DNA of 64,000 bases from Bacteroidota bacterium (GTDB taxonomy: Bacteria; Bacteroidota; Bacteroidia; Cytophagales; Spirosomataceae). The notes under the pieces are model-generated. The model searched no databases, was not told the DNA's origin, and saw only the letters and a program-made list of their open reading frames with translations. Both the position numbers and the translations under genes were made by a program. The DNA is taken from NCBI GenBank assembly GCA_020161355.1, contig JAIUOF010000002.1, positions 124,001 to 188,000 of the forward strand, written 5' to 3'. How positions within the stretch are numbered: position 1 is the stretch's first letter; every line of letters begins with the position of its first letter. This document shows positions 15,508 through 25,016 of the stretch, one piece after another.

Positions 15508-18500
15508 ATGTTAAAAGAAATCATTAGATTTGAGTTTTTTTACCGAAAAAACCGACCTGCTACCTATATCTATTTTGGAATATTATTCCTGCTTTGTTTT
15601 GCGGCGGTCACCTCCAAGTATGTTACGATTGGTGGCATCGCCGGAGGGCAAATCAAAGAAAACTCGCCTTACAACCTGGCTTTCATGACCATCATCATGA
15701 CGTTCTTCTTCACGTTTATCGCCTCCGCCATCATGGGAGTGGCCGTTTTGAGGGATTTTGAACATAAGACCGAATCTCTGATGTTCAGCACCACCATGTC
15801 AAAGTTTGACTATCTCATTGGCAGGTTTTTGGGCTCATTCATCATCATGGTGCTTATCTATTGCTCCATTTGGCTGGCTTTCATGACGGGCTATTCTATC
15901 GGTAAGTTTCTCCCCTGGGATCCTTCGTGGAAAGAAAAAGAAATGCTGGCCTTCGATGCCTGGTCTTATTTCCAGCCATTTATCGTTTGGGGCATTAGTA
16001 ATTTGTTTATTCAGGGAGCGATATTTTTTGCTGCGGGGGCATTGAGCCGCTCGACTATCGTCATATACACCCAGGGTATTATCCTTTTTGTATTGTATCA
16101 GGTGTCAGATACCTTATTGAGCGACATCGATAACAAAACCTTATCGGCTATGCTCGACCCGTTTGGGGTGCGGGCATTTAGTATCTTCACCGAATATTGG
16201 ACTCCTGCTCAAAAGAATTCCCAGATAGTACCGCTTGGAGGAGTTTTACTCTGGAACAGATTGGTATGGTGCGGCCTGGCCCTATTGATTTTGATAGGCA
16301 CCTATTATTCCTTTAGCTTCAATGTGGTCAGAAATACGCTTTTCAAAAGAAAAAATAAAAAGGAGGAAAACATAGAGAAAATAAAGCCGGAGCTGGTTAA
16401 GATACCGTCAGCGATGCAGTTCTCCGGCTTCGCCACAAGTCTTTCACAAATGTGGACACAGGCCAGGTTTTACTTCAGAATGGTCATCAGAGAAGTGCCA
16501 TTTATCGCCATTGCATTCGTGGGGGTGGTTCAAATCATCGTGGACTCGTTTTATTTCGACAAAATGTACGGCACCAGCTCCTACCCTATTACGGCCAATG
16601 TGATTGGTATGTTAGATGGCTTCGATATGTTTTTCCTGATCATCATCGTGTTTTACTCCGGTGAGCTCATCTGGAAAGAACGAATCTCCAACATCCATCT
16701 GATTATCGACGCCACGCCTGTAAAAGACTGGGTAAACCTCAGTGCCAAATTCATCGGAATGATGCTCATCAATCTGAGTATCATGCTTTTGCTGATCCTG
16801 ATGGGTGTGTTGGTGCAGGCGGCACATGGATACTTTAACTTTGAGTTGTCATTATACTTTAAGTCGATGTTTACCAGCACCTTGTCTTTTGTGTTGCTAT
16901 ATACCTTGCTTTCATTTTTTGTACAGGTGATGTCCAACAACAAATTCATTGGCTTCGCCATGATGTTTGTGTTCTTTTTGGTTACCTTCTTTTTGGGAGC
17001 TGCGGGCATTCAGCATCCACTGTTTATGTTTGGCAGTGGTCGCCTGGGCAGTTATTCCGACATGAATAAGTTTGGGCATTTTGTAACGTCATTCTCGTGG
17101 TTAAAGCTCTATTGGTTCTCCATGGTAGTGGTTTTCTTTGTGCTTTCGGTGGTATTGTCGGTGCGTGGCTCAGAGTCATTGATGAAAACCCGGTTAAAAG
17201 TGGGCAAACTCAGACTGACCAAACCGGTATTGACCTTCGGCATCTTCGCCCTGATTTCTACCTTACTCACAGGTTGTTATGTTTTTTACAATACCAACAA
17301 AATCAACAAATACCAAACCCGGGAAGAAGCAGAAAAGGAACAGGTAACCTATGAGCAATTGTTGAAGAAATTTGAAAAGCTTCCTCAGCCCAAAATCGTG
17401 GATGTAAATCTGAAAGTGGAGATATATCCTTCGACCCGCGACTTTACCGCTGAAGGCTACTATTGGCTTAAAAACAAAACCGACCAACCCATCAGCGATA
17501 TTCATATCCAAAACGATGTGGAACATAAGATGAAGCTCGATTATCTGAAATTTGAGGGAGGTGCCAAAGCAAACCGGAAATATGAAAAACAGGGCTATAT
17601 CATACATACACTCAATAAACCTTTGGCCTCGGGCGATTCTGTAAAAATGTCGTTCAAGACCATATTTGAGACCAAAGGCTTTGTGGCAGGTACCTCCAAT
17701 ACCAATGTGGTGTACAATGGCACTTTTTTCAATAATACCTATTTCCCTTCCATAGGCTACAACAATGGCTATGAAATTGGCGAGGACGATACCCGAAGGA
17801 AATATAAGCTGAAGGAAAAAGAAAGAATGATGGAACAAAACGACCCTATTGGCCTATCGCAAAGTCTTTTTGGGGATGATGCCGACTACATCAGATTCGA
17901 AATGGTGATTGGTACAGAAAAAGATCAGACGGCCATTGCTCCGGGTTATTTGCAAAAATCATGGGAAGAGAAAGGTAGGAAATACTTCCATTACAAAATG
18001 GACGTGCCTATGTGTAATTTCTACTCCATAGTTTCGGCCAAATACAAAGTTAAGAAAGACAAATGGGTAGCACCGGATGGTAAACCGGTGAGTCTGGAGA
18101 TCTATTACAACAAAGGGCATGAGTATAATCTGGACAAAATGATGTCCAGTATGAAATCCAGTTTCGATTATTTCTCGAAGAATTTTAGCCCATACCAATA
18201 CCGCCAGATGCGGATCATGGAGTTTCCAAAATATGCCGACTTTGCACAATCTTTTGCCAACACGGTTCCTTTCTCTGAGGGCATAGGATTTATTCAAAAA
18301 ATATCTGACCCTGACCAAGACCTCGACATGCCTTATTATGTAACGGCACATGAGCTTGGGCACCAGTGGTGGGGGCATCAGGTGGCCGAAGCCAACGTAA
18401 AAGGCAACGCCATGCTCTCCGAAACTCAGGCTCAATATTCGGCCTTAATGGTCATGAAACACGCCATAAAGCCGGCCATGATGCAGAAGTTTCTGAAATA

Positions 18501-19155
18501 CGAACTCGACCGCTATCTAAGAGGTCGCTCCAGCGAACGGAAAAAAGAACAGCCACTCAACATGGTAGAAGGCCAGGGTTATATCCATTATCAAAAAGGC
18601 TCTCTGGCCATGTTTGCATTGCAGGATTATATTGGTGAAGATAAGGTCAATCTGGCACTGAGAAACTTCCTCAAAGACTGGCAGTATCCGGGTCCGGATT
18701 CGAAAAACAAACGATACCCTACCAGCAATGATCTTTTGGGATACTTCAAAGCTCAAACTCCGGACTCTCTGAAAAACATCATCACCGACATGTTTGAGAC
18801 GATAACACTTTTTGAGAACAAAACCGAGAAGGTAGAATACAAGGCACTGAAAAACAAGACTTATGAAGTTAAAATCACTACCTCCAGCGAGAAATTCAGG
18901 GCCGACAGTTCGGGTAATGAAAAACCCATCGCCATCAACGACTGGATAGATGTGGGTGTGTATGGAGAAGACATCAAAGGTGAGCCCAATCTGCTGTATT
19001 TGCAAAAGCACAAGGTAAATAAAAAGGCCAATACTTTCACAATCATCGTGAAAGAGAAACCCAAAAAGGCAGGAATAGACCCTATCAACAAACTGATAGA
19101 CAGACACTCTGACGACAATACCAAAACCGCCGAGGTAGCAGAGAAAGGGGTTTAA
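15508..19155 (+). CDS. ABC-2-type permease fused to M1-family aminopeptidase
   Basis: A 1215-residue fusion. Residues 1-590 contain about twelve hydrophobic segments in two sets of six, separated by a charged loop (FKRKNKKEENIEK, about residues 280-295), resembling two ABC-2 permease halves. The last segment ends near residue 595 (LISTLLTGCYVFY). The remaining 600 residues are an M1 aminopeptidase with the zinc site HELGH (948-952) and E972 in LSETQAQYSAL. The M1 exopeptidase motif GxMEN is not evident, so the substrate mode is unclear. The peptidase is predicted outside the cytoplasmic membrane. It is co-transcribed with the upstream ATPase. The fusion is known in Bacteroidota, but its transported substrate is not. 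Confidence 0.9.
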   Translation: MLKEIIRFEFFYRKNRPATYIYFGILFLLCFAAVTSKYVTIGGIAGGQIKENSPYNLAFMTIIMTFFFTFIASAIMGVAVLRDFEHKTESLMFSTTMSKFDYLIGRFLGSFIIMVLIYCSIWLAFMTGYSIGKFLPWDPSWKEKEMLAFDAWSYFQPFIVWGISNLFIQGAIFFAAGALSRSTIVIYTQGIILFVLYQVSDTLLSDIDNKTLSAMLDPFGVRAFSIFTEYWTPAQKNSQIVPLGGVLLWNRLVWCGLALLILIGTYYSFSFNVVRNTLFKRKNKKEENIEKIKPELVKIPSAMQFSGFATSLSQMWTQARFYFRMVIREVPFIAIAFVGVVQIIVDSFYFDKMYGTSSYPITANVIGMLDGFDMFFLIIIVFYSGELIWKERISNIHLIIDATPVKDWVNLSAKFIGMMLINLSIMLLLILMGVLVQAAHGYFNFELSLYFKSMFTSTLSFVLLYTLLSFFVQVMSNNKFIGFAMMFVFFLVTFFLGAAGIQHPLFMFGSGRLGSYSDMNKFGHFVTSFSWLKLYWFSMVVVFFVLSVVLSVRGSESLMKTRLKVGKLRLTKPVLTFGIFALISTLLTGCYVFYNTNKINKYQTREEAEKEQVTYEQLLKKFEKLPQPKIVDVNLKVEIYPSTRDFTAEGYYWLKNKTDQPISDIHIQNDVEHKMKLDYLKFEGGAKANRKYEKQGYIIHTLNKPLASGDSVKMSFKTIFETKGFVAGTSNTNVVYNGTFFNNTYFPSIGYNNGYEIGEDDTRRKYKLKEKERMMEQNDPIGLSQSLFGDDADYIRFEMVIGTEKDQTAIAPGYLQKSWEEKGRKYFHYKMDVPMCNFYSIVSAKYKVKKDKWVAPDGKPVSLEIYYNKGHEYNLDKMMSSMKSSFDYFSKNFSPYQYRQMRIMEFPKYADFAQSFANTVPFSEGIGFIQKISDPDQDLDMPYYVTAHELGHQWWGHQVAEANVKGNAMLSETQAQYSALMVMKHAIKPAMMQKFLKYELDRYLRGRSSERKKEQPLNMVEGQGYIHYQKGSLAMFALQDYIGEDKVNLALRNFLKDWQYPGPDSKNKRYPTSNDLLGYFKAQTPDSLKNIITDMFETITLFENKTEKVEYKALKNKTYEVKITTSSEKFRADSSGNEKPIAINDWIDVGVYGEDIKGEPNLLYLQKHKVNKKANTFTIIVKEKPKKAGIDPINKLIDRHSDDNTKTAEVAEKGV

Positions 19156-19207
19156 AGATTTCAGGATGTTTTGAAAAACTACTTTTCTTCTAATACTTTA
19201 AAAAAAC

Positions 19208-19238
19208 AAAAAGTCTCCTAATTGGGGACTTTTTGTTA
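19208..19238 (+). terminator. Rho-independent terminator
   Basis: AAAAAGTCTCC (19208-19218) pairs with GGGGACTTTTT (19224-19234) around TAATT, an 11-bp stem with one G-T pair. It ends in a T run, 53 bp after the permease-peptidase stop. Confidence 0.85.
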
Positions 19239-19330
19239 TATAAGTATTCAGAAATCACCAAACTATTAATCATTAGGAAATGAAATTTAAAGTATATTAA
19301 TTGTAATTTAGAATTAAACCAACCTCCGAA

Positions 19331-20713
19331 TCACTCCACCCATTTGCCTACAATATCCAGCACAGACCGGTCTATCCTTCCGTCCCGGTTCTTTCTTGGG
19401 CTCACGCATCTTACACCTTCGGTATGCTCATTCCAGGAATATAAAATCATATATTTCACCTTACTGGGATGGGCGGCGATGAAGTCTCTGGCCGATTTCA
19501 TTTGCTTATCATTTTCGCTGTCAGTGGCCATATACCCGGTGGAGTTATGAAACATAAAATTATAATCGGCCTGTTTGCCGTTGATAGGGCTGGAATAAAC
19601 ACCAAGGTTGGTAAAACTGATAGTTACATTTAGTCCAAGGTCCATTTTTGGAAATTTAAGATATCTACTCCATTCTTTGGCTTCATCTTCCATGATAAAG
19701 GCATGATCTCTTCTGCCTACAAAAGCACCGTTCCAGGTACCATATACAGTCGAAGCATCGAGTTTGTTCTGATACACCACCAGGGCTTTTTCGCTGGCCC
19801 AATCATTGTTTTGGTAAGAAGAATAGGTTTTGCAACCACATTTGTTTTCCACAGCCCTGAGGAATTGGATTTGCCCGGGTATTTCGTTCTTATTCCAAAC
19901 TGCCAAAATTACCAGTGGTTTCCCATCGATTTTCTGATACCAGTCTTGTTGAAAAGCCCAAACAAAATGATCGATGATACGATCTTCCATGGCTACCAGT
20001 TCGGTAATGTATGCAGCTTTCATACCTTGCTTATCGGGCAGATCAGCAAATTGCCTTCTGGCATAACTTTGCATGGCCTCATCTGGATAATAGTTAAAGG
20101 CCCAGAAATCAATGCCGGCACTGCGGGCATAATTTACCTCCTGTTCCATTATTCCGGGTCTATCACCCTCAAACTTTACATTGCTCACTCTGTTTTCTAC
20201 TTCGAGAGCATAGCCATTGTCTTTGTTGTAAAATGGGAATTCCAGAGTTTCAGGCTCAGTAAAAGTCGAAAACCATGGTGCATAATCTTTGGTTTCGGGC
20301 GTATTAAATGCTCCCCTTAAACCCGGAAGAATACCGCCTGTGCTACTCCAGCTGTCCCACCTGATTACGCCCACAGGGATTTTAATTTTGTCGCTTATTA
20401 CCGGAGGTGTAATTTCCGGATTGTTATCCTGATTGCCGTTGGCGGCTACAAACTTGTTATTATCATTATAAATCCGCCATTCTATATTGACTGGCTTTCC
20501 GGAACCTACAGTTCTTTTCAAATATCTTCCCGACCACCTGCTAAACAAAAAGTCGGATTGTTCGACTAATTTTTCTACAGGCGGATTATTGGGTTTTACT
20601 AACGTATCAAGCGAAGGATGTTGTGCAGCCAAATTAAATTCCATCAAAATAAAAAGCAAAAACACTCCTGTTTTGGAGAGTCTTGTATATATGCTTGTCA
20701 TTTGAGGTTTCAT
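19331..20713 (-). CDS. Secreted glycoside hydrolase-like protein (GH71/GH99/WbsX-like barrel)
   Basis: A 460-residue protein with a signal peptide (hydrophobic GVFLLFILMEFNLAAQ after a basic start). Segments resemble the TIM-barrel group that includes GH71, GH99 and WbsX-type proteins: IPVGVIRWDSW, MEQEVNYARSAGIDFWAFNYYPDE, DGKPLVILAVWNK and, near the C-terminus, YMILYSWNEHTEG, where the E of NEHTEG and the preceding W/N are the usual end-of-barrel site. A role in degrading external or host-type polysaccharide is inferred. The substrate is unknown. It is transcribed alone, and its upstream region (20714-21209) is shared with a divergent lipoprotein gene. Confidence 0.75.
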   Translation of the reverse strand: MKPQMTSIYTRLSKTGVFLLFILMEFNLAAQHPSLDTLVKPNNPPVEKLVEQSDFLFSRWSGRYLKRTVGSGKPVNIEWRIYNDNNKFVAANGNQDNNPEITPPVISDKIKIPVGVIRWDSWSSTGGILPGLRGAFNTPETKDYAPWFSTFTEPETLEFPFYNKDNGYALEVENRVSNVKFEGDRPGIMEQEVNYARSAGIDFWAFNYYPDEAMQSYARRQFADLPDKQGMKAAYITELVAMEDRIIDHFVWAFQQDWYQKIDGKPLVILAVWNKNEIPGQIQFLRAVENKCGCKTYSSYQNNDWASEKALVVYQNKLDASTVYGTWNGAFVGRRDHAFIMEDEAKEWSRYLKFPKMDLGLNVTISFTNLGVYSSPINGKQADYNFMFHNSTGYMATDSENDKQMKSARDFIAAHPSKVKYMILYSWNEHTEGVRCVSPRKNRDGRIDRSVLDIVGKWVE

Positions 20714-21209
20714 TTGGACTTATTTTTTCAGCAAAAACTAAAATGAATTTCTGTTTAAAATATTGATTCGAAAAAAAGAAGTCCCAAATATCGATAGACC
20801 ATATAGCACGAGATAACCCCAGGTTTTAAATTGAAAAACGGGATGATTTTCGATAGAAGAACAAATACTTATTTTTTTATAAATCAATTTACGGAATATT
20901 ATTAAAGCACACTTTTTGGCAAAATTAACACAATCAGCCTGATAATCAAACTCTTGTTTATTAACTTTAATATATAGAACAAAGGTCGTGCCAAAATGTA
21001 TCATATTGGAACTATAGCTGAATCCGAGTGTGTTTTTTCTGATATCTTCATTTTTCCTGAAACAACCTTTTTCCTCTTTCTAAATTGAAACAAAATAAGC
21101 CTCAACTTAAAGCATATTTTGTGTATTCGGGTGGGTTTTCATACATTCGTAAAATAAAATCACCCCGGAAATATTTCATTATCGTTTCCGGTTTCAATTA
21201 ACACCAATC
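20714..21209. other. Divergent intergenic region
   Basis: About 500 bp without a supported gene. A reverse-strand frame of 88 codons (20738-21004) has no start context or motif and is rejected. The right end carries the best -33/-7 promoter pair of the window (21118-21149). Confidence 0.55.
21118..21149 (+). promoter_or_regulatory. Promoter with -33 and -7 boxes before the lipoprotein gene
   Basis: TTTG (21118-21121), a 20-base spacer and TACATTCG (21142-21149) match the Bacteroidota arrangement TTTG-N19/21-TAnnTTTG with one mismatch. It lies 60 bases before the ATG at 21210. Confidence 0.55.
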
Positions 21210-21749
21210 ATGAAAAAAATAAGCCTTGCCATTCTGGTTGCTTTTACCTTGAATTCATGTCAAACCACAGATGCCGACCAGGTCGTTGCTATTGACAAAA
21301 AATTTTCGATTTCACTCCCTTCTTATCTTTCAAAATCGACCGATCTTAATCCCGATGCCTCCCTGGAATACCAAAATATGGTTAAAGAATTTTATGTGAT
21401 TGTAATCGAGGATTCTAAAGAAGAAATGAAGAAATCTTTGGAAGAAAACCAACTTACCGGGCAGTATTCTAATGACATAAACGGTTATGCCAACCTCCTG
21501 ATGCAGGGATTTGAACAAAAGATTAAAATCTCGCATAAAGATCCATTGGTGGACACTGTAGTAAATAATATGCCCGCCAAACACCTGAGGATTTCGGGAA
21601 AAGTGGATGGAATAGACGCATACTATTCGGTAGCATTTGTGGAAGGCAAAAATACCTATTATCAGGTGATGGCCTGGACTACAGCTGCCAAAGAAAAACA
21701 ATATTCTGAAAGAATGACCAAAATAATTCATTCATTAAAAGAGCTTTAA
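21210..21749 (+). CDS. Hypothetical lipoprotein (179 aa)
   Basis: The N-terminus MKKISLAILVAFTLNSC is a lipoprotein signal with lipobox Cys at residue 17. The remaining 160 residues are soluble, with no catalytic motif. The middle region (MVKEFYVIVIEDSKEEMKK; KHLRISGKVDGIDAYYSVAF) and the ending resemble small periplasmic proteins with a PsbP/DUF1795-like mixed fold, but the match is only suggestive. It is the first gene of a run going through the GNAT and transporter genes, although the gaps are too large to be sure of one operon. Confidence 0.8.
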   Translation: MKKISLAILVAFTLNSCQTTDADQVVAIDKKFSISLPSYLSKSTDLNPDASLEYQNMVKEFYVIVIEDSKEEMKKSLEENQLTGQYSNDINGYANLLMQGFEQKIKISHKDPLVDTVVNNMPAKHLRISGKVDGIDAYYSVAFVEGKNTYYQVMAWTTAAKEKQYSERMTKIIHSLKEL

Positions 21750-21772
21750 AAACAATTATTTCTTATTTTATC

Positions 21773-22321
21773 TTGTCGAACCATCCTGCCTTTTATATCG
21801 AATCCGAAGAAATCGGGCTTTTGCCACTTAGTTACGAGCAATTGTGTCTTTATGGTCAGCCTGACCTCATGGCCAAATCACTGGGTCTGAGAAACTGCCT
21901 GATAAAATGCGGGGAACCATTTGATGCGGCATTTGATGATGCCCTGGAAAATTTCTGGAAACCCATGTGCGAGGAAAACCCTGATGATTTCCAATGGTTT
22001 ACCAACTGGCTCATTGTTTTAAAAAGTGAAAATACCGCAATTGGGGGAATCGGCCTGTCGGGAAAACCGGATGAATGGGGAGAAACCGAAACGGGTTATG
22101 CTATTGATATTCATTACAGGGGAAAAGGTTATATGACCCAGGCTTTGGCTTTAATGTGTAAATGGTTTTTTGAACAGCAAAATGCCAGTTCTCTGAAAGC
22201 ACATACATTTCCTGATGGAATTATCTCCCAAAAAACGCTGATCAAAAATGGATTCCTGCTTATTGGCCCTGAAGTTACTGAGGATGGAGAGGTGCTGCTT
22301 TGGCGAAAGAAGAGCATTTAA
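21773..22321 (+). CDS. GNAT-family N-acetyltransferase
   Basis: 182 residues starting at TTG 21773. No ATG or GTG lies between the upstream stop and this codon, and the next ATG in frame (residue 33) would remove the first strand of the fold. The acetyl-CoA region is present: ETGYAIDIHYRGKGYMTQALALMCKWFFE contains the R/Q-x-x-G-x-G/A-like RGKGYM loop. KTLIKNGFLLIGPEVTEDGEVLLWRK is the usual C-terminal GNAT pair of strands. It resembles the RimJ/RimL-type group that acetylates protein N-termini or small molecules. The substrate is unknown. Confidence 0.8.
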   Translation: MSNHPAFYIESEEIGLLPLSYEQLCLYGQPDLMAKSLGLRNCLIKCGEPFDAAFDDALENFWKPMCEENPDDFQWFTNWLIVLKSENTAIGGIGLSGKPDEWGETETGYAIDIHYRGKGYMTQALALMCKWFFEQQNASSLKAHTFPDGIISQKTLIKNGFLLIGPEVTEDGEVLLWRKKSI

Positions 22322-22392
22322 GCACTAAAGCCATTGGTACTTTTATCCAATAGATAGTATATTTGAAATTCAAACCCTATCTAACCCTTTAA

Positions 22393-23703
22393 ATGGACTA
22401 TATTAACAATAAAAAAATCTGGAACGCCTGGTCGATGTATGATTGGGCCAACTCGGTTCATAATCTGGTAATTACCACCGTCATTTTCCCGATGTATTAT
22501 CATGCCACTGCTGTGGGGAAAGATGGCGGAAACATGGTGGAGTTTTTTGGTTTTGAGGTAAATAACAATTCACTTTACAGTTATTCGATATCTGCGGCGG
22601 CACTTTTGCTTGTCTTTTTGTCACCTATACTTACCTCTATTGCTGACTACTCAGGAAGGAGGAAGTTTTTCATGAAATTTTTCTGTTATCTCGGTTCTTT
22701 TGCGGTGATGTACTTTTATTTTTTTACGAAAGGAAACCTCAACAGTACCATGATAGCATTTTCGCTCTCGATCGTTGGATGGGGAGGTAGCGTGGTATTT
22801 TACAATTCGTTTATTCCGCAGATTGCAACCGAAGAAAACTTCGATAAATTGAGTGCAAGGGGATTTGTTTTCGGATATGTAGGTAGCGTATTGTTGCTGG
22901 TTTTCAATTTGTTGATGATTTTAAAACCCGAACTTTTTGGTTTGACAAAAGCCGATACGGAATCAGGTCTAACTTCGCGTATTTCGTTTCTGACGGTAGG
23001 TATTTGGTGGCTGGGTTTTGCTCAGATTCCATTTTATTATTTACCCAAAGACCGAAGTAAACCCTTCGAAGCCAAATGGATTAAATCAGGCATTAAGGAA
23101 CTTAAGAAAGTGGTTTTGGAAGTAAAATCCAATAAACTTTTAACCAAATTTCTGACGGCCTATTTCACTTATTATCTGGGTGTTATGACGGTAATATATG
23201 TGGCCACTTTATTTGCCCAGGATGAACTCAAAATTCCACGCGACGGCCTTATCGCTACGCTTTTACTGATTCAGTTGGTGGCGATTCCCGGCAGTTATCT
23301 TGCTTCTTATTTATCAAGATTATTTGGAAACTCCATCGCTCTCAGGATCGAAGTTTTGATCTGGCTTTTGGTGCCCATCGGTGCATATTTCACTACCACG
23401 GCAGAGCAATTCTATGTGATTGCTGCGATGGTGGGTCTGGTAATGGGTGGTATTCAGTCTCTTTCCAGAAGTACTTTTGCCAAGCTTATCCCCGAGGACA
23501 TCAGTCATACAGCCAGTTATTTTTCATTTTATGATATTCTGGAAAAAGGTTCTATCACGGCAGGTACCTTTATATTTGGATTAATCAATGCCCTCACAGG
23601 TAGCATGCGGAATTCTATTTTATTCCTTGTGGTGGTGTTTGCAATAGGATTCCTTTTGCTTTTGAGATTACCGTCAAAGCATGTATATCATCAGGAGAAT
23701 TAA
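22393..23703 (+). CDS. MFS transporter, UMF1 family
   Basis: A 436-residue integral membrane protein with about twelve hydrophobic segments. The N-terminus WNAWSMYDWANSVHNLVITTVIFPMYY carries the DWANS signature of the UMF1/Atg22-like MFS group, and SPILTSIADYSGRRKFFMKF is the loop 2-3 motif of the superfamily. The second half includes VMGGIQSLSRSTFAKLIPE, also conserved in UMF1 proteins. Bacterial members are poorly characterised, and the fungal Atg22 exports amino acids from vacuoles. Most likely a cytoplasmic-membrane exporter. It stands as a single gene. Confidence 0.88.
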   Translation: MDYINNKKIWNAWSMYDWANSVHNLVITTVIFPMYYHATAVGKDGGNMVEFFGFEVNNNSLYSYSISAAALLLVFLSPILTSIADYSGRRKFFMKFFCYLGSFAVMYFYFFTKGNLNSTMIAFSLSIVGWGGSVVFYNSFIPQIATEENFDKLSARGFVFGYVGSVLLLVFNLLMILKPELFGLTKADTESGLTSRISFLTVGIWWLGFAQIPFYYLPKDRSKPFEAKWIKSGIKELKKVVLEVKSNKLLTKFLTAYFTYYLGVMTVIYVATLFAQDELKIPRDGLIATLLLIQLVAIPGSYLASYLSRLFGNSIALRIEVLIWLLVPIGAYFTTTAEQFYVIAAMVGLVMGGIQSLSRSTFAKLIPEDISHTASYFSFYDILEKGSITAGTFIFGLINALTGSMRNSILFLVVVFAIGFLLLLRLPSKHVYHQEN

Positions 23704-23721
23704 TGAACAAGTAGATAAAGA

Positions 23722-23862
23722 ATGGTAAACGTGCTGATTTTGAGGAATTTCATTTCTAAGAAGACTGAAAATTTTAATATTTTGCTAAAAGAATATTTAT
23801 CAGAACTGGAAATAAACGGGTGGGAAAGTTTATGTAAAATCAAAACGATTGTTTTATCATGA
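23722..23862 (+). CDS. Possible small protein (46 aa) coupled to the glycosyltransferase
   Basis: A short ATG frame encoding 46 residues (MVNVLILRNFISKK...) in the gap between the UMF1 transporter and the glycosyltransferase. Its stop codon overlaps the next ATG as ATGA (23859-23862), a hallmark of translational coupling. There is no motif. It might be a leader peptide or a remnant of a longer upstream glycosyltransferase-pathway gene. It is too short for coding statistics to decide. Confidence 0.3.
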   Translation: MVNVLILRNFISKKTENFNILLKEYLSELEINGWESLCKIKTIVLS

Positions 23863-25016
23863 ATTATTTGATTACCGACCTCAACATACAGCTCAACGGG
23901 CATAAATTTGGCTTTATAAACAATCTGCTGCTTTATGCAGAAAAACTCAGCAATGATAATCAGTTTTATTTTTTAACCAATAATTCCGAAGATTTTGAAT
24001 TAAAATCAGAAAAAGAACATATTAGAATTATCAAACTCTCTGAGGTTCAAACTGCTGATATAAATGCCCAAAAAAGAGCATCCATAAAGTATTGGACACA
24101 ATGGAAATATATCAAATCTATATCTGAAGACTTAAAGATTGACAAAGTTATTTTGCTTGAATTTGATCTGTATCAAATCGGTATTGCTTTAACAAGATTT
24201 AAATTTTCAGTTTCGGGTATATGGTTTAGACCCTACCACCGAATGCAGCCCGAAAACCAAAGCATTCAGGCCAAATTGAATTATTTTAAGCATCTCATTC
24301 AGAAAAAAGCAACATTTATTCCTTCACTACTAAATCCCGGTCTTAAAGAAGTTTTTGTTTTGAATGATGAAAATGTAAAATCTTACTTCGGTCTTTTGTC
24401 CAAAAAGTTATTTTACCTGCCTGACCCTGTGTTTTGTTATGAGCAAGAGGAAAATTTTGACCTAAGAAAAAAGTTTAAAATCCCGGACAACAACCTGATT
24501 CTGTTGCAGTTTGGCCACATGGAAGAAAGGAAAAATAATGAGAATATCATAAAAGCTCTGAAAAGTATTCCCAGCGAAATCGCGAAAAACATTACATTGC
24601 TTTTGGTAGGAAAATTCGTCGCAGGGTATGAGCAGAAAATAAAATCCATGATTTCTGAAGATACCGGATTTCAATTAATCACCTACGATCAATATATTTC
24701 TGATCAAGAAATGGAGGCCACATTTGCCCAGTCAGATGTGATTTTGAGAATGAATCTCAATTTCTTTGGCTCAAGCGGCGTGGTGGGAATAGCTGCCGCA
24801 CACCAAAAGCCGGTCATAGTTTCCAATAATGGCGTGATGCACGACCAGGTAATGAAATATGGTCTTGGCAAAAGTATTGCTCCGGAAGACACAGAAGGTA
24901 TCAAAAATGCAATTTTGGATTATTATAATTTTCCTGAAAAAAGAAAAATAAATGGCATTCCCTATTTAAACAGCCATAGTGCAGAAGCTTATGCAAAAAC
25001 ACTATTCGGTCTTTGA
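23859..25016 (+). CDS. Glycosyltransferase (GT-B fold, GT1/GT4-like)
   Basis: 385 residues without a signal peptide. The second half shows the nucleotide-sugar-binding domain of GT-B enzymes: LILLQFGHMEERKNNENIIKAL, ITLLLVGKF, a SDVILRMNLNFFGSSGVVGIAAAHQKPVIVSNNG stretch (equivalent of the E-x7-E region, with the first Glu not obvious) and GLGKSIAPEDTEGIKNAILDYY. The N-terminal domain contains VILLEFDLYQIG and is less conserved. It probably acts on a cell-surface polysaccharide. Its 3' end overlaps by 15 bp the convergent SGNH-like gene of the O-acetylation pair, and the neighbourhood suggests a small surface-glycan locus. Confidence 0.82.
   Translation: MNYLITDLNIQLNGHKFGFINNLLLYAEKLSNDNQFYFLTNNSEDFELKSEKEHIRIIKLSEVQTADINAQKRASIKYWTQWKYIKSISEDLKIDKVILLEFDLYQIGIALTRFKFSVSGIWFRPYHRMQPENQSIQAKLNYFKHLIQKKATFIPSLLNPGLKEVFVLNDENVKSYFGLLSKKLFYLPDPVFCYEQEENFDLRKKFKIPDNNLILLQFGHMEERKNNENIIKALKSIPSEIAKNITLLLVGKFVAGYEQKIKSMISEDTGFQLITYDQYISDQEMEATFAQSDVILRMNLNFFGSSGVVGIAAAHQKPVIVSNNGVMHDQVMKYGLGKSIAPEDTEGIKNAILDYYNFPEKRKINGIPYLNSHSAEAYAKTLFGL

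Noticed and set aside
20738..21004. Reverse-strand frame of 88 codons before the lipoprotein gene
   Set aside because: AT-rich intergenic DNA without motif or promoter. Its translation has no recognisable domain.
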